Under the pieces are notes generated by a model. It was not told the origin of the DNA, did no database searches, and saw only the letters and a list, made by a program, of their open reading frames with translations. Positions 1 through 12,262 of a stretch of DNA of 64,000 nt are shown one piece after another (position 1 is the stretch's first letter; every line of letters begins with the position of its first letter). The translations under genes were made by a program, and so were the position numbers. Source of the stretch: Symsagittifera roscoffensis (Eukaryota; Xenacoelomorpha; Acoela; Convolutidae); the NCBI RefSeq assembly GCF_963678635.1, contig NC_087068.1, forward strand, positions 48,065,224-48,129,223. Direction: 5' to 3'.

Positions 1-2144
1 TTGCCGAGACTACTGTTTTTTACTCAGAACATAGAAAATAAACGTTTATCACGTTGCCGTTGAGCAGTGAACTGACTTTAGATTATTTTTTCTAGAAATT
101 TTATATTTCTAATCTTAGATGAGTAAAAAAAAGGTTTCTAAACAGGAAACACACAAAAATTAGATTAGGTTATTGATATTAAAAACCTATTTAGATTAGA
201 AGCTTTCGATGAGAACGGGTAGTGGAACAAAAGCAAATGTCAGTTTTCCGCATTTTTCCTCTAAGTTCCAATTAATGACAAGTTTATATATTATTTTATT
301 TTTGAAATTACGAAGCCTTTCACAAAACTTCCAATTTTTAAAAAATTTCCTAGAGGTAGTGAAGTTCATTAGGATACTGATGATAGCTTTTCTTTTTTTG
401 CTATTTAATTTCAGCTTTCATCAATTTTTAACAAAGAGCTCGAATCATTTTAGTAAAAATTGAACCAGCTAATATTTTGATCATAATAAGTGAAACCTCT
501 GAGCACTGAAAAAACCTACAAACAACCGTAACTAAACATACAAATAAGTGTACGAAGAACCGAAAACTATACAAATTAGCACAAGGCCAAATTGCCGGAG
601 TTGACAAAAAAGCTTATCAGACAAACTCATATACAAAAAAAAATGTATGAAAGTAGCATATAATTTTGCCACACTCTGGCAAAAGTTTGTTGCCATACTG
701 TATATCACAAAATTGGAAAAAAAACTAAAAATTTTGAAATAAAAATTTTAATGGCAAGCAGTTTCTCTGCTCTATGATTTTTTCCATTTTTTCAGATTTT
801 TTTTCCATAAATCAAAAAGTAAAAACAAAAACCTTTTCAACTTTGTGTGTGTGTTATATCCATGTTTTTCTATCATAAGAAACCCAAAGTATAGGTGGCA
901 TTTTTCAAGCAGAAAACTTAGTGACATTAGCCATGTAAGTTAACACTAACAATTTTTCTCTAAAAATTGCATGTCAAACAGTTTTCATGAAAGAAAGTCT
1001 TTGAAAAACTTTTTTTTAGTTCTAAAACTTTTTTTCTTACCAAAGTTGCAAGCAATTAAAGATTGTTTTCCAGAAAAAGTCAGATTAAGAAAATGCTTAG
1101 AATACCAATTTGGTTTGTGAAGAAAGTTTGATAGCTGATTTTTCAAAAACTTTATTAATGAATTTAATTGACAGCTTTTTTTGCATGGACATCAACCCGG
1201 ATGTTAATCTTCTCAATTTCCTTGATCGTTCCCACAAATCTTTAACATCTTTAAAAACATGCTTCTGTATTCGAGAGACCTACACGCCCTAAATTGAGCG
1301 CCTATGCAGTGTTCAAAAATGCCTCGTAATGATAACAAAACATTTTTTTTTTCATTTAAAATTACCCTTATGTTTTCAAAGAAACAAATAGTGTGCTAGG
1401 TTATACAATTCAATTTAAAATTTGCGAAAAAGTATATTCTCTATTTCGTAACTGTTTGTCATCAGTGTCATAATTTTCTTGACTTTTTAGTCAAAACTAT
1501 CATCCAAGATTCTAAGTTGAAACAAATTTGGGGTCATTTAAAAATGGCCTGGGGGGTTGTTTCTGGCCGGTGGTTGGGGGTTGGTTCACGTTGTCAGGAG
1601 GGTGTGGTTCAGGTCAAGGGCGGGTGATTCAGGTCAAGGGAGGGTGGTTGATTTTGATTCACGAGGGGAGCTTGATTGTGGTACAGGTGGGAGGGGCGTG
1701 TATGGTGGTTCAGGTGGGAAGGGAGGCTCGTCTCGTGATTGTTCCGGTGGGGGGTTTGGTTCAGGTGGGGGGTGGTGGTTGTTGATTCATGTGAGGAGGG
1801 GAGGGGGTGTTTCAGGCATGTGCTATTTGAATATCCGTACCGAACAAGTTTTATGTTTGTGGTGAAAAATATTTATTTTTAAATTATATATCTGATCAAA
1901 TACTCTTTATAATTTTTTTAAAAAGCAGCGATTGTCTCAAATATGGTAATTTCTTTTTTTGCTTGTAAACAAAATTAGCTAAACCTTGACTACTTCTAAT
2001 TAGAAAAAACTCTCCTGTTGGAACTCAAACCGATCATTTTGGTTAGCCAAACGTTTGTGTTAACCGTACGACTATATTTCGCAATATTTGTAGCAACCTA
2101 ATGCAAAGTAGCTTTTGTTGTAACAATTTTTAATTGGCATTGTT
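1..2144 (+). repeat. Array unit 1 (internally deleted)
   Basis: First unit of the 5' array; the window starts inside or at the edge of it, so the array may extend to the left. At about 955-975 it passes directly from tctctaaaaattgcatg into sequence that in unit 2 lies about 300 bp further on, so this copy carries an internal deletion. Its G-rich block is the longest of the three (about 1545-1815). Confidence 0.85.
1545..1815 (+). repeat. G-rich block in unit 1 (potential G-quadruplex region)
   Basis: About 270 bp dominated by GG, GGG and longer G runs on the plus strand (gttggggg, aggtgggg, gaggggagggggtg) with almost no A/C runs, inside otherwise AT-rich DNA. Two overlapping frames are open and read glycine-rich only because the DNA is G-rich. 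Confidence 0.8.
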
Positions 2145-4466
2145 TTGCCATCACTACTGTTTTTTACTCAGAACATAGAGAATAAACGTTTATCACGTTG
2201 CCGTTGAGCAGTGAACTGACTTTAGATTATTTTTTCTAGAAATTTTATATTTCTAATCTTAGATGAGTAAAAAAAGGTTTCTAAACAGGAAACACACAAA
2301 AATTAGATTAGGTTATGAAAACAGGTAGTGGCAAATGAGCAAATATCAGTTTTCCGCAATTTTTCTCTAAGTTCCAATTAAAGACAACTTTACATATCAT
2401 ATTCTTTTTGAAATTACGAAGCCTTTCACAAAATTTTCATTTTTTTTTAATTTCCTAGAGTTAGTGAAGTTTATTAGGATACTGATGATAGCTTTTGTTT
2501 TTTTGCTATTCAATTTCAGCTTTCGTCAATTTTTATCAAAGAGCTCGAATCATTTTAGTAAAATTTGAATCAGCTAATTTTTTGATAATAATAAGTGAAA
2601 CCTCTGAGCACTGAAAAAACCTTCAAACAACCGTAACTAAACAAACAAATAAGTGTACGAAGAACCTAAAACTGTACAAATCAGCACAAGGCCAAATTGC
2701 CGGAGTTGACAAAAAAAAGCTTATCAGACAAACTCATATACAAAAAAAAATTGTATGAAAGTAGCATATAATTTTGCCACACTCTGGCAAAAGTTTGTTG
2801 CCATACTGTATACCACAAAAAAGGAAAAAAAAAATTTACAATAAAAATTTGAATGGCAAGTATTTTCTCTGCTCTATGAACTTTTTGATGAATTTTTTTT
2901 CCATAAATCAAAAAGTGAAAACAAAAATTGTTTCGACTTTTGTGTGTTATATCCATGTTTTTCTATCATAAGAAACCCAAAGTGTAGGTGGCATTTATCA
3001 AGCAGAAAACTTAGTGAAATTAGCCATGTAAATTAATAATAATAATTTCTCTCTAAGAACGTAATATACTGAAAACGTTTTTGTATGAGACTAGAAATTT
3101 TTAATTCAAAAATTTGATTGGCGGAGAAAAGAAGCCATGTTTTTCTATCATTTTGGGGTTATTTCAGCATACGAAAACCTAAAAAAAAAATTGAAACTTT
3201 TTTCGATTTTTTTAGTGAAAAATTCAACCTGGACTACGTTATAGACAAAATATATCAATTTTGCGTGCAAGAAATTTTTTTCGTAAAATGTCTAATTGAG
3301 CACAGAAGCAAGTTTGCAATGAAAGAAAAACGAAAGTTTTTATACCTCAAACATTTTCTACGGAAAAATTGCATAACATACAGTTTTCATGTAAGAAAGT
3401 CTTTGGAAAACAGTTTTTTTAGTTCTAAAACTTTTTTGTTACAAAGTTGCAAGCAATTAAAGATAATTTTCCAGAAAAAGTCAGAATAAAAAAATGCTTA
3501 GAATACAAATTTTTTCTGTGAAGAAAGTTTGATAGCTGATTTTTCAAAAACTTTATTAAAGAATTTATTTGACAGCTTTTTTTGCATGGACATCAACCCG
3601 GATGTTAGTCTTCTCATTTTCTTTGATTGTTCCCACAAACCTTTAACATCTTTAAAAACATGCTTCTGTATTCGAGAGAACTACACGCCCTAAATTGAGC
3701 GCCCATCCAGTGTACAAAATTGCCTCACATTTTTTTTCATTTGAAATTACCCTTATGATTTTGAAAGAAACAAATAGTGTGCTAGGTTATACAATTCAAA
3801 ATAAAATTTGCGAAAAAATTGATTCTCTATTTCGTAACTGATTGTCATCAGTGTCGTAATTTCCTTGACTTTTTAATCAAAACTATCATCCAAAATTCTA
3901 AGTTGAAACAAATTTGGGGCTCATTTAAAAATGGCCTGGGGGGTTGTTTCTGGCCGGTGGTTGGGGGTCAAGGGCGGGTGGTTGATTTTGGTTCACGAGG
4001 GGAGTTTGATTGTGGTACAAGTGGGAGGAGTGTGTATGGTGGTTCAGGTGGGGTGGGAGTGTCGTCTCGTGATTGTTCCGGTGGGAGTTTGGTTCAGGTG
4101 GGGGGTGTAGGTTGTTGGTTCATGTGAGGAGGGGAAGGGGTGTTTCAGGCATGGGCTATTTGAATATCCGTACCGAACAAGTTTTATGTTTGTGGTGAGA
4201 AATATTTAACTTTTTAAAAATATATCTGATCAGATACACTTTATGATTTTTTTTAAAAAGCAGCGATTGTCTCAAATATGGTAATTTCATTTTGAGTTTT
4301 TTGATCTACACTACTTCTAATTAGAAAAAATTCTCCTGTTGGAACTCAAACCCCTCATTTGAGGTTAGCCAAACGTTTGTGTTAACCGTTCGACTATATT
4401 TCGCAATAGTTGTAGCAACCTAATGCAAAGTAGTTTTTGTTGTAACAATTTTTAATTTGCATTGTT
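2145..4466 (+). repeat. Array unit 2
   Basis: Second unit. It retains the segment missing from unit 1. Its G-rich block is shortened: the part containing ttgtcaggagggtgtgg in units 1 and 3 is absent after about 3965. A 123-codon open stretch at 3118-3489 is not kept open in units 3 and 4. Confidence 0.88.
3935..4145 (+). repeat. G-rich block in unit 2
   Basis: Shortened version of the unit 1 G-rich block, again on the plus strand (ggcctggggggttg, gtgggaggagtg, gaggaggggaagggg). Confidence 0.8.
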
Positions 4467-6870
4467 TCGCCGAGACTACTATTTTTTACTCAGAACATAG
4501 AGAAAAAACGTTAATCTCGTTGCCGTTGAGCAGTGAACTGACTTTAGATAATTTTTTTAGAAGTTTTATATTTCTAATCTTAGATGAGTAAAAAAAGGTT
4601 TCTAAACAGGAAACACACAAAAATTAGGTTAGGTTATTTATATTAAAAATCTATCTAGATTAGAAGCCTTCAATGAGAACGGGTAGTGGAAAAATATCAA
4701 ATATCAGTTTTCCGCATTTTTCCTCTAAGTTCCAATTAATGACAAGTTTATACATTATTTTATTTTTGAAATTACGAAGCCTTTCACAAAATGTTCATTT
4801 TTTTTTTAAAGTTCCTAGAGTTAGTGAAGTTCTTTAGGATACTGATGATAGCTTTTCTTTTTTTGCTATTCAATTTCAGCTTTCGTCAATTTTTATCAAA
4901 GAGCTCGAATCAATTTAGTAAAATTTGAATCAGTTAATATTTTGATAATGTTAAGTGAAACCTCGGAGCACTGAAAAAACCTACAAATAACCGTAACTAA
5001 ACATACAAATGAACCGAAAACGGTAAAAATCAGCACAAGGCCAAATTGCCGGAGTTGACAAAAAAGCTTATCAGACAAACTCATATACAAAAAAAAATTG
5101 TATGAAAGTAGCATATAATTTTGCCACACTCTGGCAAAAGTTTTTTGCCATACTGTATATCACAAAAAAGGAAAAAAAAAATTTACAATAAAAAATTGAA
5201 TGGCAAGTATTTTCTCTGCTCTATGAACTTTTTGATGAATTTTTTTTCCATATATCAAAAAGTGAAAACAAAAAATGTTTCAACTTTGTGTGTTATATCC
5301 ATGTTTTTCTATCATAAGAAACCCAAAGTGTAGGTGGCATTAATCAAGCAGAAAACTTAGTGATATTAGCCATGTAAGTTAACACTAACAATTTCTCTCC
5401 AAAAACGTGATGTATTGACAACGTTTTTGTATGAGACTAGAAAACTTTTATTTCAAAAATTTGATTGGCGGAGAAAAGAAGCCATGTTTTTCTATCATTT
5501 TAGGGTTATCTCAGCATACGAAAAAGTAAATAATTAATTGAAACTATTTTCGATTTTTAGTGAAAAATTCAACTTGGACTACGTTATAGACAAAATATAT
5601 CAAATTTGCGTGCAAGAATTTTTTTTCGTAAAATGTCTAATTGAGCACAGAAGCAAGTTTGCAATGAAAGAAAAACGAAATCTTTTATACCTCAAACTTT
5701 TTCTACGGAAAAATTGCATTTTCATGTAAGAAAGTCTTTGAAAAACATTTTTTTTAGTTCTAAAACTTTTTTCTTACCAAAGTTGAAAGCAATTAAAGAA
5801 TATTTTCCAGAAAAAGTCAATTAAAAAAATGCTTAGAATACAAATTTTGTCTGTGAAAAAAGTTTGATAGCTGGTTTTTGCAAAAACTTCATTATTGAAT
5901 TTATTTGACAGCTTTTTTTGCATGGACATCAACCCGGATGTTAATCTTCTCAATTTCTTTGATCGTTCCCACAAACCTTTAACATCTTTGAAAACATGCT
6001 TCTGTATTCGAGAGACCTACACGCCCTAAATTGAGCGCATATCCAGTGTACAAAATTGCCTCGTCATGATAACAAAACAATTTTTGTTCTTTCAAAATTA
6101 CCCTTATGTTTTTGAAAGAAACAAATAGTGTGCTAGGTTATGCAATTCAATTTAAAATTTGCAAAAAATTCGATTCTCTATTTCGTAACTGTTTGTAATC
6201 AGTGTCGTACTTTCCTTGATTTTTTAATCAAAACTATCATCCAAGATTCTAAGTTGAAACAAGTTTGGGGCTCATTTAAAAATGGCCTGGGGGGTTGTTT
6301 CTGGCCGGTGGTTGGGGGTTGGTTCACGTTGTCAGGAGGGTGTGGTTCAGATCAAGGGCGGGTGATTCAGTTCAAGGGCGGGTGGTTGATTTTGGTTCAC
6401 GAGGGGAGCTTGATTGTGGTACAAGTGGGAGGGGTGTGTATGGTGGTTCAGGTGGAGTGGGAGTGTCGTCTCGTGATTGTTCCGGTGGGAGTTTGGTTCA
6501 GGTGGGGGGTGTAGGTTGTTGGTTCATGTGAGGAGGGGAAGGGGTGTTTCAGGCATGGGCTATTTGAATATCCGTACCGAACAAGTTTTATGTTTGTGGT
6601 GAGAAATATTTAACTTTTTAAAAATATATCTGATCAGATACACTTTATGATTTTTTTTAAAAAGCAGCGATTGTCTCAAATATGGTAATTTCATTTTGAG
6701 TTTTTTGATCTACACTACTTCTAATTAGAAAAAATTCTCCTGTTGGAACTCAAACCCCTCATTTGAGGTTAGCCAAACGTTTGTGTTAACCGTTCGACTA
6801 TATTTCGCAATAGTTGTAGCAACCTAATGCAAAGTAGTTTTTGTTGTAACAATTTTTAAATTGCATTGTT
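4467..6870 (+). repeat. Array unit 3
   Basis: Third and most complete unit at about 2404 bp. The G-rich block is at 6285-6545. The stretch from the end of unit 2 into unit 3 (about 4140-4760) is nearly identical to the stretch from unit 3 into unit 4 (about 6540-7160), much closer than either is to unit 1. This suggests recent unequal exchange or gene conversion. Confidence 0.88.
6285..6545 (+). repeat. G-rich block in unit 3
   Basis: Full-length version of the G-rich block, including the ttgtcaggagggtgtgg part lacking in unit 2. It has the same strand and the same position in the unit. Confidence 0.8.
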
Positions 6871-8398
6871 TCGCCGAGACTACTATTTTTTACTCAGAAC
6901 ATAGAGAAAAAACGTTAATCTCGTTGCCGTTGAGCAGTGAACTGACTTTAGATAACTTTTTTAGAAGTTTTATATTTCTAATCTTAGATGAGTAAAAAAA
7001 GGTTTCTAAACAGGAAACACACAAAAATTAGGTTAGGTTATTTATATTAAAAATCTATCTAGATTAGAAGCCTTCAATGAGAACGGGTAGTGGAAAAATA
7101 TCAAATATCAGTTTTCCGCATTTTTCCTCTAAGTTCCAATTAATGACAAGTTTATACATTATTTTATTTTTGAAATTACGGAGCCTTCCACAAAATTTTC
7201 ATTTTTTTTTTGAATTTCCTAGAGTTAGTGAAGTTCATTAGGATACTGATGATAGCTTTTCTTTTTTTGCTATTCAATTTCAGCGTTCGTCAATTTTTAT
7301 CAAAGAGCTCGAATCATTTTAGTAAAATTTGAATCAGCTAATATTTTGATAATGTTAAGTGAAACCTCTGAGCACTGAAAAAATCTACAAATAACCGTAA
7401 CTAAACATACAAATAAGTGTACGAAGACACTTATGACACGAAGACATATAAATAGCAAGCAGTTTCTCTGCTCTATGAATTTTTTGATGAATTTTTTTTC
7501 CATATATCAAAAAGTGAAAACAAAAACTGTTTCAACTTTGTGTGTTATATCCATGTTTTTCTATCATAAGTAACCCAAAGTGTAGGTGGCATTTATCAAG
7601 TAGAAAACTTAGTGATATTAGCCATGTAAGTTAACACTAACAATTTCTCTCTAAAAACGTAATATACTGACAACGTTTTTGTATGAGACTAGAAAATTTT
7701 TGATTCAAAAATTTGATTGGCGGAGAAAAGAAGCCATGTTTTTCTATCATTTTGGGGTTATCTCAGCATACGAAAAACTAAATAAAATAATTGAAACTAT
7801 TTTCGATTTTTTAGTGAAAAATTCAACCTGGACTACGTTATAGACAAAACTTATCAAATTTGCGTGCAAGAGTTTTTTTCTCGTAAAATGTCTAATTGAG
7901 CGCAGAAGCAAGTTTGCAATGAAAGAAAAATGAAAACTTACTTTTTCTACGGAAAAATTGCATGTCAAACAGTTTTCATGTAAGAAAGTCTTTGAAAAAC
8001 TTTTTTTTAGTTCTTAAACTTTTTTCTTACCAAAGTTGCAAGCAATTAAAGATTATTTTCCGCAAAAAATCAGATTAAAAAAATGCTTAGAATACAAATT
8101 TTGTCTGTGAAGAAAGTTTGATAGCTGATTTTTCAAAAACTTCATTAATGAATTTATTTGACAGCTTTTTTTGCATGGACATCAACTCGGATGTTAATCT
8201 TCTCAATTTCTTTGATCGATCCCACAAAGGTTTTAACATCTTTAAAAACATGCTTCTGTATTCGAGAGACCTACACGCCCTAAATTGAGCGCCTATCTAG
8301 TGTACAAAAATGCCTCGTAATGATAACCAAACATTCTTTTTTCATTTAAAATTACCCTTATGTTTTTGAAAGAAACAAATAGTGTGCTAGCTTATACT
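6871..8398 (+). repeat. Array unit 4 (3'-truncated)
   Basis: Fourth unit. It follows the consensus to gtgtgctagcttatac at about 8398, then stops before the G-rich block. It also has an internal deletion around 7440, where the element-like stretch with cttatcagacaaactcata is missing and a short duplicated gacacttatgacacgaagac remains. Confidence 0.85.
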
Positions 8399-9480
8399 CT
8401 TTTTTTTCACAACTTTTTTTTCTACTCTATGAAACTTATTAATGGATTTTTTTTCATAAATTTAAGTGAAAACAAAAATTGTTCCAATTTTTTTTGTTTT
8501 TACATGTTTTTCTATCATAAGAAACCTAATGTGTAGGTGGCAGTTACCCAGCAAAAAAGTTAGTGATATTAGCCATGAAAAATAATATTAACATTTTCCC
8601 TCTAAAAACGTAATATACTGAAAACGTAAATTTTTGTGTGAGGCTAGAAAATTATTAATTCGGAAATTTGACTGGCTGAGAAAAGAAGACATTTTTTTCT
8701 ATAATTTTAGGATTATCTAAGCATACGAAAAACTAAAAAAATTATTGAAATTTTTTTAAAACTTTGTAGTGAAAAATTCAACCTGGACTACTTTTTTGAC
8801 AAAATATATCAAACTTTGCGTGCAATAATTTTTTTTCGTAAAATGTCTAATTGAGCACCGAAGCAAGTTTGCAATGAAAGAAAAACAAAAACTTTTAACT
8901 TTAAACTTTTTCTACGGAAAAATTGCATGTCATACAGTTTTCATGCATGAAAATCTTTGAAAAACATTTTTTTTTGGTCAAAATTTTTTTGTTATCAAAG
9001 TTGCAAGGAATTCAAGATATTTTTGAGAAAAAAACTGATAAATAAAATGCTTAGAAAGCAAATTTTGTCTGTGAAAAAAGCTTGATAGCTATTTTTTTAT
9101 AAACTTTTTCATGAAATTATTTGACAGAATTTTTTTGCATGGACATCAACCCGGACGTTTCCTTTCGTCACTTTGATCGTTCCGACAAAACTTTAAATAC
9201 ATGCTTGTGTATTCCAGAGACCTACAGGCCCTAAATTGGGCGCCTATCCAGAGTACAAATCGGCCTCGGAATGATAATAGTACGTTTTTTTTTTCATTTA
9301 AAAATACTCTTATGTTTTTGAAACAAACAATTAGTGTGCTAGGTGATAGAATTCATTTTTTTATTTGCGAAAAACTCAATTCTTTATTTCGTAACAAAAA
9401 TTGGGGCAATGTTGTAATTTTAGAAGGTTTTGGCAAACGTCTGGCGTTTGCCCAAAATCTACCAAAAGTTAAAATTCTTT
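8399..9480 (+). repeat. Diverged partial fifth array copy
   Basis: Sequence from ctactctatgaaac to about 9400 realigns to the middle of the array unit but with many more differences than units 1-4 show among themselves. It includes recognisable anchors (ttgacaaaatatatcaaa, gcatggacatcaacccgg, cctacaggccctaaattg). It is probably an older array edge. Confidence 0.75.
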
Positions 9481-10560
9481 TCTACTAAAATTTCTTTACT
9501 TCTACAAAATAACTTAACACTGATTTTTTAAACTAAATTTGACATAACTGTTGCAATATTCTGTGTTTTTGCTTTCTAATCTTACTATTTTTTTTCCGAT
9601 TGAATCTACAGTGCATAAAGTTTTATACGAAAGATTAAATATCAAAATGAAGGTAGAGTCAACACTGATAACATTTGTAAACTGACCTGAATATTGGTAT
9701 ACTTACACGAAGCAGAATAAGTCTATCATTTTTTATTCATGAATCGTCGTTTGAGTTTTTAGTAGCAATTAAACTAAAAGATCCAATTTCTGTGTAAAAA
9801 GTTGACAGCTGGCCTGAAAAGTTGATTAAAACTCAAGTTTTTAGTTGAGTTTTTATGCATATTGAAACAAAAATACTCGAACAACAAACTGTTAGAGCTA
9901 GCTGAAACGAGAAAAAGATACTTAAACATGAAAATTGCAAACTCATTTTTATCATCATAAGACTGATGTATTTAGAGAAAAAGAACTCTTCATGAATGAA
10001 TATTAGAATTAAAATAAAAATTATTATGAAAATCTGGATCAACTAAACATTTTGCCTAGCTTAGAGCAGATGTAACTTTAAAACTTCTTCTTATAAACTT
10101 TGAAACTTCTGATAAATCAAATCTTCATCAAATATCTATAAAACTTTGCATGATGTTCCCACGGTAAAACAATTTTAAAGCAATGATAGCAAGCTTAAGT
10201 TAATTTGATGTTTAGTTTTTTAATGTTTCGTTTAATAAAGTCTTGCAAGAGAATATGCTGCTGCAGATTATGCTGAAACCTAGCTGAGAGTTCTCAGCAC
10301 TCACAAAAATGAACTAAAATTTTCAAATTAAAAAAATTTTGATATCATTAATTTTTGTCCACCTTACAGATTATTATGAAAAATTTACTGATTTGGGTTT
10401 CTTGTAATTTTAAACTTGGAGATCAACCTTGCTTGAAACAATCAGTATTAGAATCAATCAGAAAAAAAAAATGTTGAATGATCAAATAAGGCTAAAATTT
10501 GCTATCTTTATGTTTATGTTTATGTTTATCTCAAAGATTCAATAAAGCAGTTTCAAGGAT
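9481..10560. other. No gene recognised; contains a short TTTATG microsatellite
   Basis: AT-rich DNA with no recognisable reading frame, RNA gene or repeat similarity to other parts of the window. A hexanucleotide run (tttatg, nearly four copies) lies at 10507-10529. Confidence 0.6.
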
Positions 10561-10929
10561 AATTGCGCTTCCCGTACTGGCCTCCATACAACAAAAATGT
10601 TTATCATACAATTCAATGCAATGGTTCCATGGAAAAAAAATGTTTAATCGTTTCCCATTTATAGAAATTGCACGATAAGCATTTTTTCCACTATTTTGTT
10701 TTCTAAATCCTTCCAAAATGGTTTTAAAGTACAATCAAATTACAAGTTTACCTCGTAGCCATATAAAAAAAATTTACAAGTTTTGTTATAATTTTGAGTA
10801 AAATTCAATTTTTAACTGACTTGGTAACTAGCAATAAGTAGTTGTATCTACGATTCAATGCTGTCTAACCATTTGGTTTTCGCACTTGAGAAAGTTTTTG
10901 GCTGTTATGTTCGGGCGAAAAAAAAAATA

Positions 10930-11143
10930 TATAGCAAAACACAAAAAAGTTTTATAAAAATACTTTTCACACAATTCCATAGTATGGAAACATTGCTCAT
11001 CATATAATTCCTTTTTATGGGTAAAATGGTTTATCATATGATTTTCATCGAACGTTTTTTTTCTATGGAGTTGAAAGAAATTGTATGATAAGCTTTTTTT
11101 CATAGTATGAAACTGTATGACAAGCATTTTTATTCAACCCGGG
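10930..11143. mobile_element. Palindromic MITE debris, family with CCCGGGTTGA termini
   Basis: A run of alternating motifs such as tcatacaattccat and aaattgtatgataagc, each the reverse complement of the other with small variations, ends in attcaacccggg at 11132-11143. The same motif pairs and the same cccgggttga end occur at 26887-27036 and 41342-41939. A weaker patch with the same motifs lies at about 10580-10690. No transposase is visible, so this is a non-autonomous element or a remnant. The left end is not defined. Confidence 0.6.
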
Positions 11144-11837
11144 TTTGGGCTGGAAAATATCGATACTCGACATACTATATTCTACCTATTTTTTTTAATA
11201 TGGACTACAACTTTTAGCACGATGGATTAAAAAAGAAATTGAAAAATATGCATGATAACAGAGTAAATGCAATATTTGATTATAAAAGTGCATACAAAGT
11301 TACGATAAATAATTTTGCAAAATAATATAGTTTTTTAGAACTAGCAGTATAAATACCGATTTACGTCATAGATCAAAATTTTAATTTAGAGAGTTCGCAG
11401 AGATTACTAACGCTTCAGGAAGAGCCAGCAACAAGTCATTTAGATAAAACAGCAGAAAACAATACCAAAAAATGATAAACAAATCATGTACATATAGCGC
11501 ATTACAAAGATTGTTGGGAAAATATAATTTTACTAGTGAAAACTGTCTCGGGAATCTCTCAAGAAAGCCCAAAAAATGTCAAAAATCGGCAAAATGAAAA
11601 TATATTAAAAAATAGTTTTTTTATTATGTCTTCATATTAAACACGTCGATGAATATATCCATAAGTTTGATTTATGAAAAAAATTGCCACGTATATTTTG
11701 GTATTCATTTGTTTTGTATTGTAATGGTTGTTTTAGTTCAGCTGTAAAAAAACTTATTCTTATTTTTTTTTGATAATTATTATTATTAGTGACCTTTTGA
11801 AAATGGTATGATTGTAGTGTAATTTAAGGTTCCGAAG
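11144..11837. other. No gene recognised
   Basis: AT-rich sequence without recognisable coding similarity, tRNA structure or repeat relationship to the rest of the window. Confidence 0.5.
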
Positions 11838-12262
11838 TTGGATCTATCGGATCGAATTCTCCAATTGTTATCTTCTGGAGTCGTGGCTCTGTTGCCGTTC
11901 GTCATCAATTTGGTTGTTTTTATAACTTTTTTGTTGAATTTTCTAATTACCGAAAGTGTTTTAACCATGAATGTTTTAGACTCTTTGTTTCTTTTTCGTG
12001 AAGTTGAAAAACTGATAAACATTTTAGAGTTTTTGTATCTTTTATAGTGAAATTGTGTGTCTATAGGCATTTTAGTTTGAATTGTTTTTATTGCTGAGCT
12101 TGAAACCGCATTGAATAAATTTGCTATTGTAAAATCTTGTCATTGATTGACTCTAACGTAAGCTCTTTTTGATACAGATGGACCAACCAAAATGACGACT
12201 AACAGCAACAGTGTCGCCACCCCAGGAGACAAAAATTGGTGAAATATATCCGATACAGGCAA
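11838..12262. repeat. Head-to-head inverted pair of similar short reading frames
   Basis: A minus-strand frame with its ATG at 11905 begins MTNGNRATTPEDNNW. A plus-strand frame with its ATG at 12192 begins MTTNSNSVATPGDKNW. The two DNA stretches (11838-11905 and 12192-12262) are imperfect inverted copies separated by about 290 bp, and similarity extends a little upstream of both ATGs. Agreement at the protein level with differing DNA suggests two old copies of the same coding start, perhaps from a retroelement, in opposite orientation. The product is not recognised, and both frames break soon after. Confidence 0.5.

Larger units (their letters stand above)
1..9480 (+). repeat. Tandem array of a 2.1-2.4 kb satellite-like unit (four main units plus a diverged partial copy)
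   Basis: The marker tactcagaacatag recurs at 21, 2165, 4487 and 6891, giving spacings of 2144, 2322 and 2404 bp. Almost all sequence between markers realigns from unit to unit, apart from indels. Unit 1 lacks about 300 bp present in unit 2 (around 3050-3365). Unit 4 lacks about 240 bp near 7440. Unit 4 breaks at about 8398 and jumps back into an older, more diverged partial copy ending near 9480. Reading frames inside the units are not conserved between copies, so I see no protein product. Each unit holds a G-rich block, a stretch resembling the palindromic MITE seen elsewhere in this window, and the segment gcatggacatcaaccc. Confidence 0.93.

Noticed and set aside
1528-1865. Two overlapping glycine/valine-rich open frames in the G-rich block (similar ones at 3819-4127 and 6140-6531)
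   Set aside because: They exist because G-rich DNA lacks stop codons. Two frames are open at once, and lengths and frames differ between array units, so there is no sign of selection for a protein.
3118-3489. 123-codon open stretch in array unit 2
   Set aside because: The same DNA in units 3 and 4 is interrupted by stops and frameshifts; composition is phenylalanine/lysine-rich as expected from AT-rich DNA.
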